The translations under genes and the position numbers were made by a program. From positions 1 to 64,000 of IMG/VR virus record IMGVR_UViG_3300031841_005609: DNA of 64,000 nucleotides. One strand, written 5' to 3'. Shown here piece by piece: positions 44,171 to 52,837 of this stretch (position 1 is the first letter of the stretch; the number at the start of each line of letters is the position of its first letter). The notes below the pieces were generated by a model. That model worked only from the letters and a program-made list of their open reading frames with translations, was not told the DNA's origin and searched no databases. Source of the DNA: a virus.

Positions 44171-45403
44171 ATGGCAATAGCAGGCGGCAGTTTTAAGAAG
44201 ATATCGCCCAACGATATTAAAACCAGACAAACAACCTTGAATCAACTGGTTGATGTAATACAAGAAGATGTCTCAGGATCCAATACTCGACGAAAATACC
44301 AAGTCTTTGTTACTGGCGGCGTCGGCCCTGGAGTGACCAGCTCTCTTTATCAGACAGTTTACGACCAGAACTTTACTCTTCAGACAGCAAACCCAATATT
44401 TGACATGACTGTGGGAATCAATGAAAACTCTTCTACAGTCACAGGAAATGCATCAGAGGATGGTTCAACGAAAAAGACTTTTCCTTCTTCTTCACTCATG
44501 ATGAGAGAAAAGATCGATATCTATCGACAGCACGCAGCATGGCTTCTTGGCAATGCAGATTCTCAGTTTAAAGCTCCGTTTGGAAATTCTGATGCTTCGA
44601 CTATAAATCACGCTCTCTTTCTCGACATAAAAAGGCTTTTCTCTAGAGATGGATTGAAGCAAAACACGTTTGCAGCAAAAATGTATAGATCTGCGTCACT
44701 GGTTCTTTCGGGAGGCATGCCTCCTAACCTATGGACCACTTCTGAGCTAGGATCTACGATCTTTACAGATAATCCTGCCGTTACAACAGACTACCAAGGT
44801 TCGAAAGTAGGAGACATCAAGAATTCAGCAAATGCTAGTGAAGAAGCAGTTGGATTGATCTTCTACGACAAGGGTGCGGTTGTCCTAGACATGGACAAGG
44901 TTTTCTCAGGATCTCAAAGAATGTCCGGCACTATGAAGGCCATGTCAAACGTATCATCTGTGAACGGAGACACAGTCTCTGCTGGATATACCATCCTAGG
45001 AGCTAAAGGCACTGCATCTCCTGCTGCGAAATTTATACCTGACTTTTTGGTTTCTGGATCCGTCGATCAGATAATTGATCACATTGCTTCTACCCGATTC
45101 TCTTCGGGAAGTTTGACTTCCATGACATTCCAAAACAAAACTAGTATTAACTCAACATTGATCTTCTGTAGAGCAACAGCCGACGAGTTTAACTACTCTT
45201 CGAACCCCACATTTACAGACGAGAACGGAAACATCGTCGTAATAGACGAGGCTCAAAATGAAATTCAGAGATCCTTTACTTTTCCAACAACTGTAGGTCT
45301 TCACGATCAGTTTGGCGACACCCTCGCAGTTGCAAAATTCTCTAGACCAATAGAGAAGAATGACGAAAAAGACATAACTTTTAGAATTAGACTTGACTTC
45401 TAG
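44171..45403 (+). CDS. Virion structural protein with shared C-terminal module
   Basis: A 410-residue protein. The N-terminus (G-G-S-F-K-K-I-S-P-N-D-I-K near 5-17) and S-L-Y-Q-T-V-Y-D near 56-63 recall a conserved structural protein of marine T4-like phages, remembered rather than searched. The last ~70 residues (F-N-Y-S-S-N-P-T-F-T-D ... T-T-V-G-L-H-D ... A-V-A-K-F-S-R-P ... I-R-L-D-F) are shared with the next gene's C-terminus. It probably forms part of the tail or neck. The stop codon lies in the left arm of an inverted repeat. Confidence 0.65.
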   Translation: MAIAGGSFKKISPNDIKTRQTTLNQLVDVIQEDVSGSNTRRKYQVFVTGGVGPGVTSSLYQTVYDQNFTLQTANPIFDMTVGINENSSTVTGNASEDGSTKKTFPSSSLMMREKIDIYRQHAAWLLGNADSQFKAPFGNSDASTINHALFLDIKRLFSRDGLKQNTFAAKMYRSASLVLSGGMPPNLWTTSELGSTIFTDNPAVTTDYQGSKVGDIKNSANASEEAVGLIFYDKGAVVLDMDKVFSGSQRMSGTMKAMSNVSSVNGDTVSAGYTILGAKGTASPAAKFIPDFLVSGSVDQIIDHIASTRFSSGSLTSMTFQNKTSINSTLIFCRATADEFNYSSNPTFTDENGNIVVIDEAQNEIQRSFTFPTTVGLHDQFGDTLAVAKFSRPIEKNDEKDITFRIRLDF

Positions 45404-45445
45404 AAGTTTAACAAGAGACCTCTTCTCTATGCGAATCGCTTCTAG
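45400..45445. promoter_or_regulatory. Long dyad in the gap before the 832-residue virion gene
   Basis: CTAGAAG (45400-45406) pairs with CTTCTAG (45439-45445). Inside is a second complementary pair, AGAGA (45414-45418) with TCTCT (45424-45428). The dyad spans the preceding stop and ends 11 bases before ATG 45457. There is no U-tract. AGTTTAAC at 45405 is part of the recurring intergenic box. Confidence 0.4.
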
Positions 45446-45456
45446 GAAAAAAGGCT

Positions 45457-47955
45457 ATGTCGATCATAAAATTTTCACGTGACAACTTCGAAAATTATGA
45501 ACTAGTCGCTCGACCTGAAAAAGTATTTAGATCATCTTCTGACGGAGGCCTAGAAGGAGATATTCTTCTCATGAAGGATGCTTCTCCGAGCCTGAAAGAT
45601 ATTTCTAGAAAAGAAGTCGTAACAAGCTCCATAAAAAAGGGGAAGACCTGGAAAGGTCTAAATCAGTATGATGATTCTGTCTCCGATAGTTTCGTAGACC
45701 TTTTTTCTGCAGGAGGTCCTGCATCAGAAGAAGCCCTTAGACTTGTAAATCAGACAAAAACAGGTCTCAGATACAGAAAGCGTCAGGAGATTTTCAGGAC
45801 TATTCCAGGGACTCAGTTTAACAAAACTTATCTTAAGAAAAGAGTTGTCAAGAATAACTTAATGCCTTACTATAGAGCGTTCTACGAATCTATGGAGTGG
45901 GCTTATACAAACTATCATTGCTTAAACTTTTTTGAAAACACTAACGTTCCTTCTGAGTCTGCTTTGATCTATCCTGCTTTGACAGAATCGTCAGGAGAAA
46001 GTTCATACGCTCCTTCCTCCAGTTTTACGATAGAGTTTTACGTAAAACCGAGAGAAAACAGTGATGCTATAAGGGCAGGCTCAGAAGTTTCTCCTGGAAC
46101 GATACTTCACATGTCATCTTGCTATGCGGTCAGTCTTGTTACAGGTTCTTCTACTGGTCCGGACGGAAAGCCTGATGGGTATAGAGTATTACTTCAACTA
46201 AGTGAAAGCGCGGACATAAACCCATCTAATTGCATAGTCTCAAGTAATCAAGTGTCTGCGGGGAACACGAGCTGTGACAAGAGCTTCATATTCGCCTCAT
46301 CAGACAACTCTCTTTCTAGAGATGTTTGGAGTCATGTTGCAATAAGGTGGCCCGGGTCGTCTAACAACATGGGATCGGGTTCTTTTGTAATTAACGGAAA
46401 GAAAGATTCTGATTTTGTAATAACATCTTCTATTGTCATGCAGACAACCACATCTATTGGCTCTAACCTAGGTAATCCTGATGCTGTTTTTATCGGAAAC
46501 TATTTTAGCGGAGAAAATTCAGGAAACTCTACAATCGCTAGGTTCTTTAACAATACTGCAGGAAGAGACGAAGGTGTTTCTCCGATCCTCAGTGGAGCAC
46601 TAGGCGATATCGCAGATCCCGTTGGTTTCAAGTTCACTTCTCCTCTAAGGGCTGAGCTTCACGAAATAAAGATATTTGATAAATTTAGAAGCTTGCCCAA
46701 TATCAACAAAGATATGAAAACCGGCGTGAGCAAGATCGGATCAAGTCTTAAGTTTTATGTACCACCTTTCTTTATAAAGGAATCTAGAAGGAGAAACATT
46801 CTTCAGACTCCGTTTTTCACAGAGGTCGGTAAGACTGATGATCCTTTTAACATTCCTCTTTCTTTTGGACTTGGGTCTTTAGACATAAACGTCGAAAATT
46901 TCGTGAGAGAGATGGTTAAAAAAGAGTACCCAAGGCTCTGGAATTTAACAGCATCTGCTGACAACTCAGTAGCTTACGAAGAGGGGAAGACTTCAAACGA
47001 TGTAATCTATGGTCGACAGGGTTCTGCTAGAAAAAGGTTGAGAACAGTAATGCCCTGTGATAACGGAATGTTCTATCCTGACTTTTCTTTTTTAAAGACT
47101 GGATCGAACAGCTCGAGCAAGTTCACAGACAGCTATGGTTCTACTAGACTTGACCTAATAAGTCTGGAATCTATGGTGACTCCTAGCACTCTGTTAAAGG
47201 ATCTTGCCATCTTGGACGACTCTATATCTAGGACTCCCGGAGGAGATGGTTCTTTAGTGGGGGGACCTGCCTGGGGACAGATATCTGACGAAGGTTCCTC
47301 TCCTTTCGGCCCGAAATACTTTTTAAATGATCTTGTCGGAGCAAACCCACAGGACCCATCACTAGCCCCGGGAGCAATTCTTTCAGTCCTGCAAAGAACT
47401 GGAGACCCAAGCTCGAGTGAAGTTGTGATGTTTGATATATCCAATATGTTTTACGGAGATTCGATCACACCAGGCTCTCTTTTGATAGAAGATTTAGCAC
47501 CAACGGGATCTGAGGGAAGCTTTACTTTAAAGGTAAGAGATAACTCATATGGTAATCTATACAGGGCTGATGTGAAGAATCCCGAGAAGGCAGCAAGGTG
47601 GGCGTCTGTCGGTAACGTTTTTTACGAAGAAGGAATCGTGCTAATCAAGTCTCCTCATCTAGCTTTTTTCGGAAAAGAAGACTTTAGAATAACTTTCAAG
47701 GGAGAGAAAACTGTTTACGTTCTCGAGATAATTGTACCAGTCGAAGCTTCAAAGCATAATTCCTCATCAAACCCCACATACAAAGATCTGTCTCCCACAG
47801 ACTATTCTAACGAGACCTCCAGAAAATTTACGTACATATCGTCTATTAACTTACATGATGACAATCTTAATGTTATAGGGAAAGCAAATTTAAGTCAGCC
47901 TTTCTTGAAAAGAAACGAAGACAAAGTCGTCATAAAGTTAAGGATGGATTTTTGA
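45457..47955 (+). CDS. LamG-containing virion protein with shared C-terminal module
   Basis: An 832-residue protein. Residues ~185-415 form a LamG-like domain (S-F-T-I-E-F-Y-V-K-P, W-S-H-V-A-I-R-W, S-F-V-I-N-G-K-K, L-H-E-I-K-I-F-D-K). The final ~65 residues (S-S-S-N-P-T-Y-K-D ... S-I-N-L-H-D-D ... G-K-A-N-L-S-Q-P ... L-R-M-D-F) align with the end of the preceding protein, so both may plug into the same virion site. The C-terminal module is probably the docking part, with LamG outward. It overlaps the resolvase gene by four bases (TTGA). Confidence 0.65.
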   Translation: MSIIKFSRDNFENYELVARPEKVFRSSSDGGLEGDILLMKDASPSLKDISRKEVVTSSIKKGKTWKGLNQYDDSVSDSFVDLFSAGGPASEEALRLVNQTKTGLRYRKRQEIFRTIPGTQFNKTYLKKRVVKNNLMPYYRAFYESMEWAYTNYHCLNFFENTNVPSESALIYPALTESSGESSYAPSSSFTIEFYVKPRENSDAIRAGSEVSPGTILHMSSCYAVSLVTGSSTGPDGKPDGYRVLLQLSESADINPSNCIVSSNQVSAGNTSCDKSFIFASSDNSLSRDVWSHVAIRWPGSSNNMGSGSFVINGKKDSDFVITSSIVMQTTTSIGSNLGNPDAVFIGNYFSGENSGNSTIARFFNNTAGRDEGVSPILSGALGDIADPVGFKFTSPLRAELHEIKIFDKFRSLPNINKDMKTGVSKIGSSLKFYVPPFFIKESRRRNILQTPFFTEVGKTDDPFNIPLSFGLGSLDINVENFVREMVKKEYPRLWNLTASADNSVAYEEGKTSNDVIYGRQGSARKRLRTVMPCDNGMFYPDFSFLKTGSNSSSKFTDSYGSTRLDLISLESMVTPSTLLKDLAILDDSISRTPGGDGSLVGGPAWGQISDEGSSPFGPKYFLNDLVGANPQDPSLAPGAILSVLQRTGDPSSSEVVMFDISNMFYGDSITPGSLLIEDLAPTGSEGSFTLKVRDNSYGNLYRADVKNPEKAARWASVGNVFYEEGIVLIKSPHLAFFGKEDFRITFKGEKTVYVLEIIVPVEASKHNSSSNPTYKDLSPTDYSNETSRKFTYISSINLHDDNLNVIGKANLSQPFLKRNEDKVVIKLRMDF

Positions 47956-48503
47956 TAATACTTGGACTAGATATATCAACATCAGTGACAGCCTACACAG
48001 TCTTAGACTCAGAAAGACCTCCAGGGCAAAGGCTTGTCCTTTCTGAAGGAATACACCTTTCTAAAATAAAAGATTCTTACGCCAAGTCCTGCAAGGTCAG
48101 GGATGAGTTTAGAAAGCTATCTGAGAAGTGGAAAGTTGACAAGATAATCGTAGAAGAGTCTTTACAGTCTTTTAGATCTGGTCTTTCTTCTGCGAAAACC
48201 CTTTCTGCCTTGACTAGATTTAATGGAATTGTAAGTTTTTTCGCTCAAGATATCTTTGAAGCCCCGTGTGAAAGAATAAACGTAAATTCAGCTCGCTCTA
48301 GACTCGGAATTAAGATAGACCGAAAGTCTTCTGTCTCTAGTAAGGAACAGGTTAGAGACTGGGTCATGAACCACGAAGACTTTAAGAACTTTCCGTGGCC
48401 TACAAAGACTTTGAAATCGGGACCAAGAAAAGGCCTTACAATATACGATGTTTCTTGTCAAGATATTGCAGATAGTGCCGTGATGGCTCTTTGTAGCACT
48501 TAA
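47952..48503 (+). CDS. RuvC-like Holliday-junction resolvase (RNase H fold)
   Basis: A 183-residue protein starting at TTG 47952 in a TTGA overlap. The acidic active-site set of the RuvC/RNase H fold is visible: D7 in L-G-L-D-I-S-T-S, E68-E69 in I-I-V-E-E-S, and D171/D174 near the end in Q-D-I-A-D-S-A-V-M-A. These enzymes cleave four-way junctions symmetrically; in phages they resolve branched replicative DNA before packaging. T4 uses the unrelated endonuclease VII (gp49), so this looks like a functional substitute. It is followed by primase and the Mre11-Rad50 fusion. Length fits the family (about 160-190). Confidence 0.75.
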   Translation: MIILGLDISTSVTAYTVLDSERPPGQRLVLSEGIHLSKIKDSYAKSCKVRDEFRKLSEKWKVDKIIVEESLQSFRSGLSSAKTLSALTRFNGIVSFFAQDIFEAPCERINVNSARSRLGIKIDRKSSVSSKEQVRDWVMNHEDFKNFPWPTKTLKSGPRKGLTIYDVSCQDIADSAVMALCST

Positions 48504-48538
48504 TTGAACACTTCGCTCCTTAATCATATTATTCATTG

Positions 48539-49477
48539 ATGATTAGGGAAAAAGCAAAAAACACTTTGGTGCGAGCTTTCGGATCCGGATTCTTATCAAG
48601 AGACGGAGTCAATTTTGCTGTCTCTTGTCCCGAGTGCGATTCCACTAGATCAAAGAAAAAGTTCTCTGTAAGGCTTGATGACTACAGATATCATTGTTGG
48701 GTCTGTGGAATCAAAGGCAAGAACGTTTGGCTTTACCTAAGAAAGAAACTCGGCTTTAGAGACATTGATGAAAGTCTGCTCAAGCCAATAAAAGATACTT
48801 CTGAAGAAGAAGTTAGCGAGTCTATCTACTTGCCTAAAGACTTTGTTCCTCTGTTTAGAAAGACTCGAGACCCTGACGTAAAAGCCGTTCTAAACTATAT
48901 CAAAAAACGCGGCTACACTTCAGCTGACATATACAGGTGGAGAATAATGACCACAACCACAGGTAGGTTTAGAAGAAGGGCAATCATTCCTTCTTTCGAC
49001 GATCAAGGTGAGGTAAACTACTATGTTGGTAGATCCATCGATGACGGAAGTTTTAAGTATCTTAACGCTAAAGTACCTAAGCGGGAAATCGTATTTAATG
49101 AAATAGATATTGACTGGTCTAAGCCAGTTGTGCTAGTAGAGGGCGTTTTTGACGCAATGAAGTGTCCGGACAACACAATACCAGTCCTGGGCTCTTCGCT
49201 GTCAGTTAAGTCTAGGCTTTTTAGAAAGCTCATGAAGCATCAGTCTGATGTAATTGTTTCTTTCGATCCGGATCTGAAGGAAAAAGCCCTTGTTTTGGCA
49301 AACAACCTGTACGAAGCCGGATGCAAAGTAAGGGTTTGCTTTGCCCCTGAGGGTCACGACTTAGGATCTCAGACTAAGTCTCAAAACAAAGCGCTCTTGA
49401 GATCATCTAAGATTTACACTCCTTATTCTAAGCTCGAGCATAGAATCAACCTAATAAGAAGCGGAACTATTATATGA
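48539..49477 (+). CDS. DNA primase (zinc finger plus TOPRIM)
   Basis: A 312-residue primase. An N-terminal zinc ribbon has C30-x-x-C33 and C53-x-x-C56 with H52 adjacent, and F-S-V-R-L-D between them, as in DnaG/T7-type CHC2-like fingers. The TOPRIM domain follows: V-V-L-V-E-G-V-F-D-A-M with E201, and a later S-F-D-P-D metal site near 239-243. It synthesises RNA primers for lagging-strand replication and is the functional counterpart of T4 gp61. I prefer ATG 48539 to TTG 48536. No good Shine-Dalgarno is seen in the 35-base gap (TTAATCATATTATTC), so translation may be modest. No helicase domain is fused. Confidence 0.85.
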   Translation: MIREKAKNTLVRAFGSGFLSRDGVNFAVSCPECDSTRSKKKFSVRLDDYRYHCWVCGIKGKNVWLYLRKKLGFRDIDESLLKPIKDTSEEEVSESIYLPKDFVPLFRKTRDPDVKAVLNYIKKRGYTSADIYRWRIMTTTTGRFRRRAIIPSFDDQGEVNYYVGRSIDDGSFKYLNAKVPKREIVFNEIDIDWSKPVVLVEGVFDAMKCPDNTIPVLGSSLSVKSRLFRKLMKHQSDVIVSFDPDLKEKALVLANNLYEAGCKVRVCFAPEGHDLGSQTKSQNKALLRSSKIYTPYSKLEHRINLIRSGTII

Positions 49478-52400
49478 CTTATAAGTTTGCTCATTTTGCT
49501 GATGTTCACTGGCGAGGTTTAACTCGCCACAAAGAATACAGGCGATCTTTCGAAGACGCTTTTGACAAAATGAGAAGAGAAAATCTCGACGGAATATTCA
49601 TCGTAGGTGACATCGTCCATTCAAAAACCCAGGGAATCTCTCCTGAACTCATAGATAACCTTTGCTGGTGGTTTAATGAAATGGCCTCCATAGCTCCTGT
49701 CTACGTGACTCTAGGAAATCATGACGGCCTAATCATGAACAAGGATAGAGAAGACGCTATAAGCCCTATAGTGAGAGCCATAAACAATCCGAACATCTTT
49801 CTTTCTAAGCATTCCGAAGTGTTCTTTGTAGGTGATGATATTGCCGTAACGAACTTTAGCTGTTTCGACGAAGAGAACTGGGAAAAATTTAAGCCGAAGA
49901 GAGGTAAGATAAACATAGCTCTTTTTCACGGAGCTGTTACTGGAAGTGAAACTGATATCAACTGGGAGCTAGACGGAGAAGTTGATGAAGGTTTTTTCAA
50001 AGGTTTTGACTTTGCTTTTCTCGGAGACATCCACAAGCATCAGTACCTTGACAAAGAAAAAAGAATATCTTATTGCGGAAGTACAATTCAGCAGAATTTT
50101 GGAGAAGACCCTGGAAAGGGTTTCATGATATGGGAGATAGACTCTAAGAAAAAGTTCTCTTCTAGACATGTTGAAGTCTTGCATGACATGCCTTATGTCA
50201 CCATAGATTGGAAAGGTAATGTAGGAGACACTTTAGACGAGGCAGAAAAGCACCCAGATCGAGCCAGGTTTAGAATTAGAACCAGTGTTCCGATAAGCCA
50301 GGGAGAGATAAAACAAATCTATTCTGCTCTCAAAGAGTTCAAGTCAGCCTCTGAAATCGTAATGAAGCAAGATTTCGCGAGACCAGAATTAGTGCTTGAG
50401 GAAAACACTCTGAGGAAGAAGATGAATCTCAGAGATCCAAGCTCAGTCTCAATGATGGTGAAGGAATACTATACTAAAGCTGGACTAAGTGACAGAGTGA
50501 ACACGAAGCTGGAAGATCTAGTTCAGAGGTTCTGGAAGCATGTCTCTAAAGTAGAAGCGCCTCAAAGCGGACAGTGGTCGATAAGATCTCTAGAGTTTGA
50601 TAATCTTTTCGGATACGGAAAAGGAAACAAGATAAACTTTGATGAGATAGACGGCATTACCGGAATATTCGGGAAGAATAGGATAGGAAAGTCTTCTATA
50701 TGTGGTGCAATCATGTACACTCTGTTCAATACAACAGACAGAGGCTCTATTTCAAATCTTCATGTCATAAACTCTAGAAAAGGTCATTGTAAGTCTTCTG
50801 CTATCATCTCTAAAAGAGGAAAGTTTTATAAGATCGAGAGACAATCAATAAAGAAAGAGTCCAGGGCTGGAAAACTCTCTGTCTCAACACAGTTAAACTT
50901 GCTTGAAATAGATCAGGATGGAAACGTTATAAAAGATCTTTGTGGTGAACAAAGAAGAGAAACAGAAAAAACTCTTAAGAATCTTGTAGGTAACGCAGAA
51001 GATTTTCTTCTAACCAGCTTTGCATCTCAAGGTGCTATGAATTCTTTTCTAAGCCAAAAAGCTTCTTCTAGAAAGTCAGTTCTTAGTAATTTTTTAGATC
51101 TTGACGTGTTTGATCAGCTTAATGACGCCGCTAAAGCTGAGTCTTCTGGAATTAAGCAAATGATAAAGAATGCTCCCGATAGAGATTACGATTTGTCGAT
51201 TGTCGAGACTAAGAACAAGCTCAATGCTAAGATGGCTGAGAGAGATGGTCTTTATGAAAGCTTAGATCTTCTAAGGGGAAGGATAAGAGATCTAGATCTT
51301 AGTCTTGAAACAAGAGACGACAATAACCTGGTAACTCAACAAGACCTAGATGATCAAACAAAAAGAGTTCGATCCTTGCGAGACAGAAAAAAAGGTCTAG
51401 AAATCAAAGTAGAAAAGCTTGAAAAAGATCTCGTTGAGATATCTTCGAAGACCGACCGAATCCAGGAGATTAAGTCAACTTTTCCGATAGAAGACTTGAA
51501 GGTAACGCTCGCTGAAGAGAAAAGCCTAGACGAATCATCAGTTCAGATAAAACATAAGCTTGACAAGGAAAAGCAGACACTCAAAATAATAAACAATCAG
51601 GTTGATGTTTTAAATCAAGTTCCCTGTGAAGACAAGTTTCCTGATTGTAAGTTTATAGTTGAGGCTCACAAAGCAAAGAAGAAATTAAAGGGAAAAGAGA
51701 AGATAATAGAAAGTCTGTCAGAAGATCTAAAGGTCACGAAGGCTCAGTTAAGAAAACTTCAGGCAAAAGAGCTTGACAAAAAGCTTGACAAATACAATGA
51801 CCTTATTTCTTCTTTCGGAGAGCTTTCTCTAGAGAAGAATGATATAACATTAAGCCTTTCTTCTGCTAAGAACGATCTTGAAAAGACAAATGATTCTCTT
51901 GTCAGAGAAGTTAAGGTTCTCGACGAAATGAAAGTCAATCTTTCCACTGATGACAAAGCCGAACAGATAAGTGAAATGAGAAGCAAGCTAAGGGATCTTA
52001 AGTCAGCTCAGGTAGACATGGAAGAAAAATATTCTCGTCTTTCTGAGGATGTAGGTTTGCTTCAAGCCAGAGTTTCAAAGCTTTCTGAAGAAAAAGAAGA
52101 GTACGAAGCTCTCATAGAGAATTGGAGAGTTTACGAGCTTTTCCTTCAAGCCACTTCTAAAAATGGCCTGCCGCTAGAGATAATCAGATCTAGAATTCCT
52201 GAAATCAATCTTGAGATAGCCTCTATTCTGCAGGGAGTTACAGGGTTTACTGTTGAATTAGAATCTTTCGAAGGATCTAACGATATGGACATTTTTATTA
52301 ACTACGGAGACTCTAAGAGAATAATTGAATGTTGCAGCGGGATGGAAAAAATGATGTCCGCTCTTGCTATAAGAGTTGCACTAACGAACGTCTCAGAGCT

Positions 52401-52608
52401 TTCCAAGTCAAACATATTCATGATAGATGAGGGTTTTGGGGCTCTGGATTCTGGCAATGTAGAAGCATGCAGCAGATTTCTTGAGTCTCTAAAGAAGTGG
52501 TTCAGAACTATTATGATAATCTCTCACGTTGATGCCGTTAAAGACGCGGTCGACAACGTCTTGGAAATAGGTAAGGACGGAAAAGATGCGTTTATCAGAC
52601 AGGAATGA
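49474..52608 (+). CDS. Single-chain Mre11-Rad50 (SbcD-SbcC; gp47-gp46) fusion
   Basis: A 1044-residue uninterrupted reading frame. Residues 1-~345 are a calcineurin-type nuclease like gp47/SbcD/Mre11: F-A-D-V-H-W (D10, H12), V-G-D-I-V-H (D46), G-N-H-D (81-84), L-F-H-G near 150-153 and G-D-I-H-K-H (184-189). From ~367 it is a Rad50/SbcC/gp46 ATPase: L-F-G-Y-G, Walker A G-K-N-R-I-G-K-S-S near 400-408, a coiled coil (~570-930) with C718-x6-C725 at the likely hook, a C-S-G-M-E-K signature and Walker B F-M-I-D-E-G-F-G-A-L-D (~982-992). In T4 these are two genes. The complex degrades host DNA and resects ends for recombination-dependent replication. ATGA overlap with primase. Confidence 0.9.
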   Translation: MTYKFAHFADVHWRGLTRHKEYRRSFEDAFDKMRRENLDGIFIVGDIVHSKTQGISPELIDNLCWWFNEMASIAPVYVTLGNHDGLIMNKDREDAISPIVRAINNPNIFLSKHSEVFFVGDDIAVTNFSCFDEENWEKFKPKRGKINIALFHGAVTGSETDINWELDGEVDEGFFKGFDFAFLGDIHKHQYLDKEKRISYCGSTIQQNFGEDPGKGFMIWEIDSKKKFSSRHVEVLHDMPYVTIDWKGNVGDTLDEAEKHPDRARFRIRTSVPISQGEIKQIYSALKEFKSASEIVMKQDFARPELVLEENTLRKKMNLRDPSSVSMMVKEYYTKAGLSDRVNTKLEDLVQRFWKHVSKVEAPQSGQWSIRSLEFDNLFGYGKGNKINFDEIDGITGIFGKNRIGKSSICGAIMYTLFNTTDRGSISNLHVINSRKGHCKSSAIISKRGKFYKIERQSIKKESRAGKLSVSTQLNLLEIDQDGNVIKDLCGEQRRETEKTLKNLVGNAEDFLLTSFASQGAMNSFLSQKASSRKSVLSNFLDLDVFDQLNDAAKAESSGIKQMIKNAPDRDYDLSIVETKNKLNAKMAERDGLYESLDLLRGRIRDLDLSLETRDDNNLVTQQDLDDQTKRVRSLRDRKKGLEIKVEKLEKDLVEISSKTDRIQEIKSTFPIEDLKVTLAEEKSLDESSVQIKHKLDKEKQTLKIINNQVDVLNQVPCEDKFPDCKFIVEAHKAKKKLKGKEKIIESLSEDLKVTKAQLRKLQAKELDKKLDKYNDLISSFGELSLEKNDITLSLSSAKNDLEKTNDSLVREVKVLDEMKVNLSTDDKAEQISEMRSKLRDLKSAQVDMEEKYSRLSEDVGLLQARVSKLSEEKEEYEALIENWRVYELFLQATSKNGLPLEIIRSRIPEINLEIASILQGVTGFTVELESFEGSNDMDIFINYGDSKRIIECCSGMEKMMSALAIRVALTNVSELSKSNIFMIDEGFGALDSGNVEACSRFLESLKKWFRTIMIISHVDAVKDAVDNVLEIGKDGKDAFIRQE

Positions 52609-52837
52609 AGTATATTTTATCGAAGATGGAGACAGGGTGCATTCATTCTGCCCTGTTTGTGGTTTTCTGGCTAGAGATTCCGAAGACTTGGATATCATAC
52701 AAAAAGAAAAAGCCTGTAGAGAATGTACTGGTAATTTCAAATACTTAGATCTAGAGTCCTGGGAAAGAGGAGATCGACCTACAAGAGAAGAAGCTAGGTC
52801 TAAAATACATTTTCATAGTGGAGAAAGTACAAAATGA
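52586..52837 (+). CDS. Small zinc-ribbon protein
   Basis: An 83-residue protein starting inside the end of the fusion gene (23-base overlap). Two cysteine pairs, C-P-V-C near residues 22-25 and C-R-E-C near 44-47, could bind one zinc in a ribbon. The remainder is hydrophilic. Position between DNA-repair and packaging genes suggests a DNA- or RNA-polymerase-related accessory, but no family is recognised. AAGGA upstream at 52573-52577 supports the start, and the ATGA overlap with the next gene supports that it is translated. Confidence 0.6.
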   Translation: MRLSDRNEVYFIEDGDRVHSFCPVCGFLARDSEDLDIIQKEKACRECTGNFKYLDLESWERGDRPTREEARSKIHFHSGESTK

